Shown here one piece after another: positions 63,885-64,000 of a stretch of DNA of 64,000 nt (the stretch's first letter is position 1; every line of letters starts with the position of its first letter). Source of the stretch: MED-G105 sp038522945 (GTDB taxonomy: Bacteria > Pseudomonadota > Alphaproteobacteria > Caulobacterales > Parvularculaceae); the NCBI GenBank assembly GCA_038522945.1, contig JBCBJV010000001.1, positions 372,001 to 436,000 of the forward strand. The letters run 5' to 3'. Under the pieces are notes generated by a model. The model ran no database searches. It was not told the DNA's origin and worked only from the letters and a program-made list of their open reading frames with translations. The translations under genes were made by a program, and so were the position numbers.

Positions 63885-64000
63885 GAGATTGCGAGATATC
63901 GACAGCCACGCGCGTCGCCAACCAATGCGAGAGGCGTTGATCCCTTGCGCTTTATTCTCACGGCCCTGATTTCCAGAATACCGCGCCGTCCACCTTGAAA

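Noticed and set aside
63958..64000. Possible C-terminal end of a minus-strand gene (reads KVDGAVFWKSGP then a stop)
   Set aside because: Only 14 codons are visible before the window edge, which is easily open by chance. No family is recognisable.
1..64000. tRNA, rRNA, CRISPR arrays, insertion sequences or prophage genes
   Set aside because: The intergenic regions I read show no cloverleaf, spacer-repeat series, transposase or integrase. The low-GC genes lack flanking repeats that I can see.

Overview
The window reads as an ordinary chromosomal segment of an alphaproteobacterium, probably a Caulobacterales, Hyphomonadales or Parvularculales relative. The evidence is a DivK-type response regulator beside dinB, a clpS-clpA pair, a phasin, the serS-surE-nlpD-like / tatABC / scpAB / nagZ / SPOR / dgt block, and TTAA-N7-TTAA (CtrA-type) boxes in front of division genes. 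I assign no genus. Coding density is high. I saw no rRNA, tRNA, insertion sequence, prophage or CRISPR array.

Layout. 1-5 kb: the start of divK, dinB, RidA, an acyltransferase, a small DUF2007 protein, a HIT protein and a FAD oxidoreductase. 5-8.6 kb: clpA, clpS and a phasin. 8.9-17.6 kb: a D,D-carboxypeptidase with a SPOR domain, followed by a compact exosortase/surface-glycan module (exosortase, asparagine synthetase-type amidotransferase, FemAB-like acyltransferase, GT4 glycosyltransferase, and a Gfo/Idh-epimerase fusion). 17.7-22.7 kb: pdhA, ftsB, a broken alpha/beta hydrolase, eno, a Tyr/Arg-rich lipoprotein and rpmF. 22.9-34.3 kb: mainly lipid and acyl-CoA metabolism (two acyl-CoA dehydrogenases, thioesterase, acyl-CoA ligase, GST), plus TetR and LytTR regulators, an acyltransferase-3 membrane protein and two candidate small RNAs. 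34.3-42 kb: an M48 protease, EF-hand protein, sterol-desaturase pair, ndk, an ABC-F ATPase, chorismate mutase and two hotdog thioesterases. 42-53.5 kb: the envelope/division/secretion block listed above. 53.7-56.5 kb: two visibly AT-richer membrane glycosylation genes set into the core. 56.9-63.9 kb: GNAT, erpA, a ClpP-fold membrane protein, nitroreductase, xth, an SDR, an HCCA isomerase and a signal peptidase-like protein.

The recurring theme is the cell envelope and its cell-cycle control. Exact CtrA-type boxes lie about 70 bases upstream of ftsB and of the NlpD/DipM-like gene, with a one-mismatch box at the same distance from divK. The most unusual single gene is a signal peptidase I homologue that lacks both catalytic residues. 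The other leads are a compact structured transcript at 27.26-27.47 kb with a 25-codon ORF, a 6S-like hairpin at 26.6-26.75 kb, and the exosortase module placed immediately downstream of pdhA.
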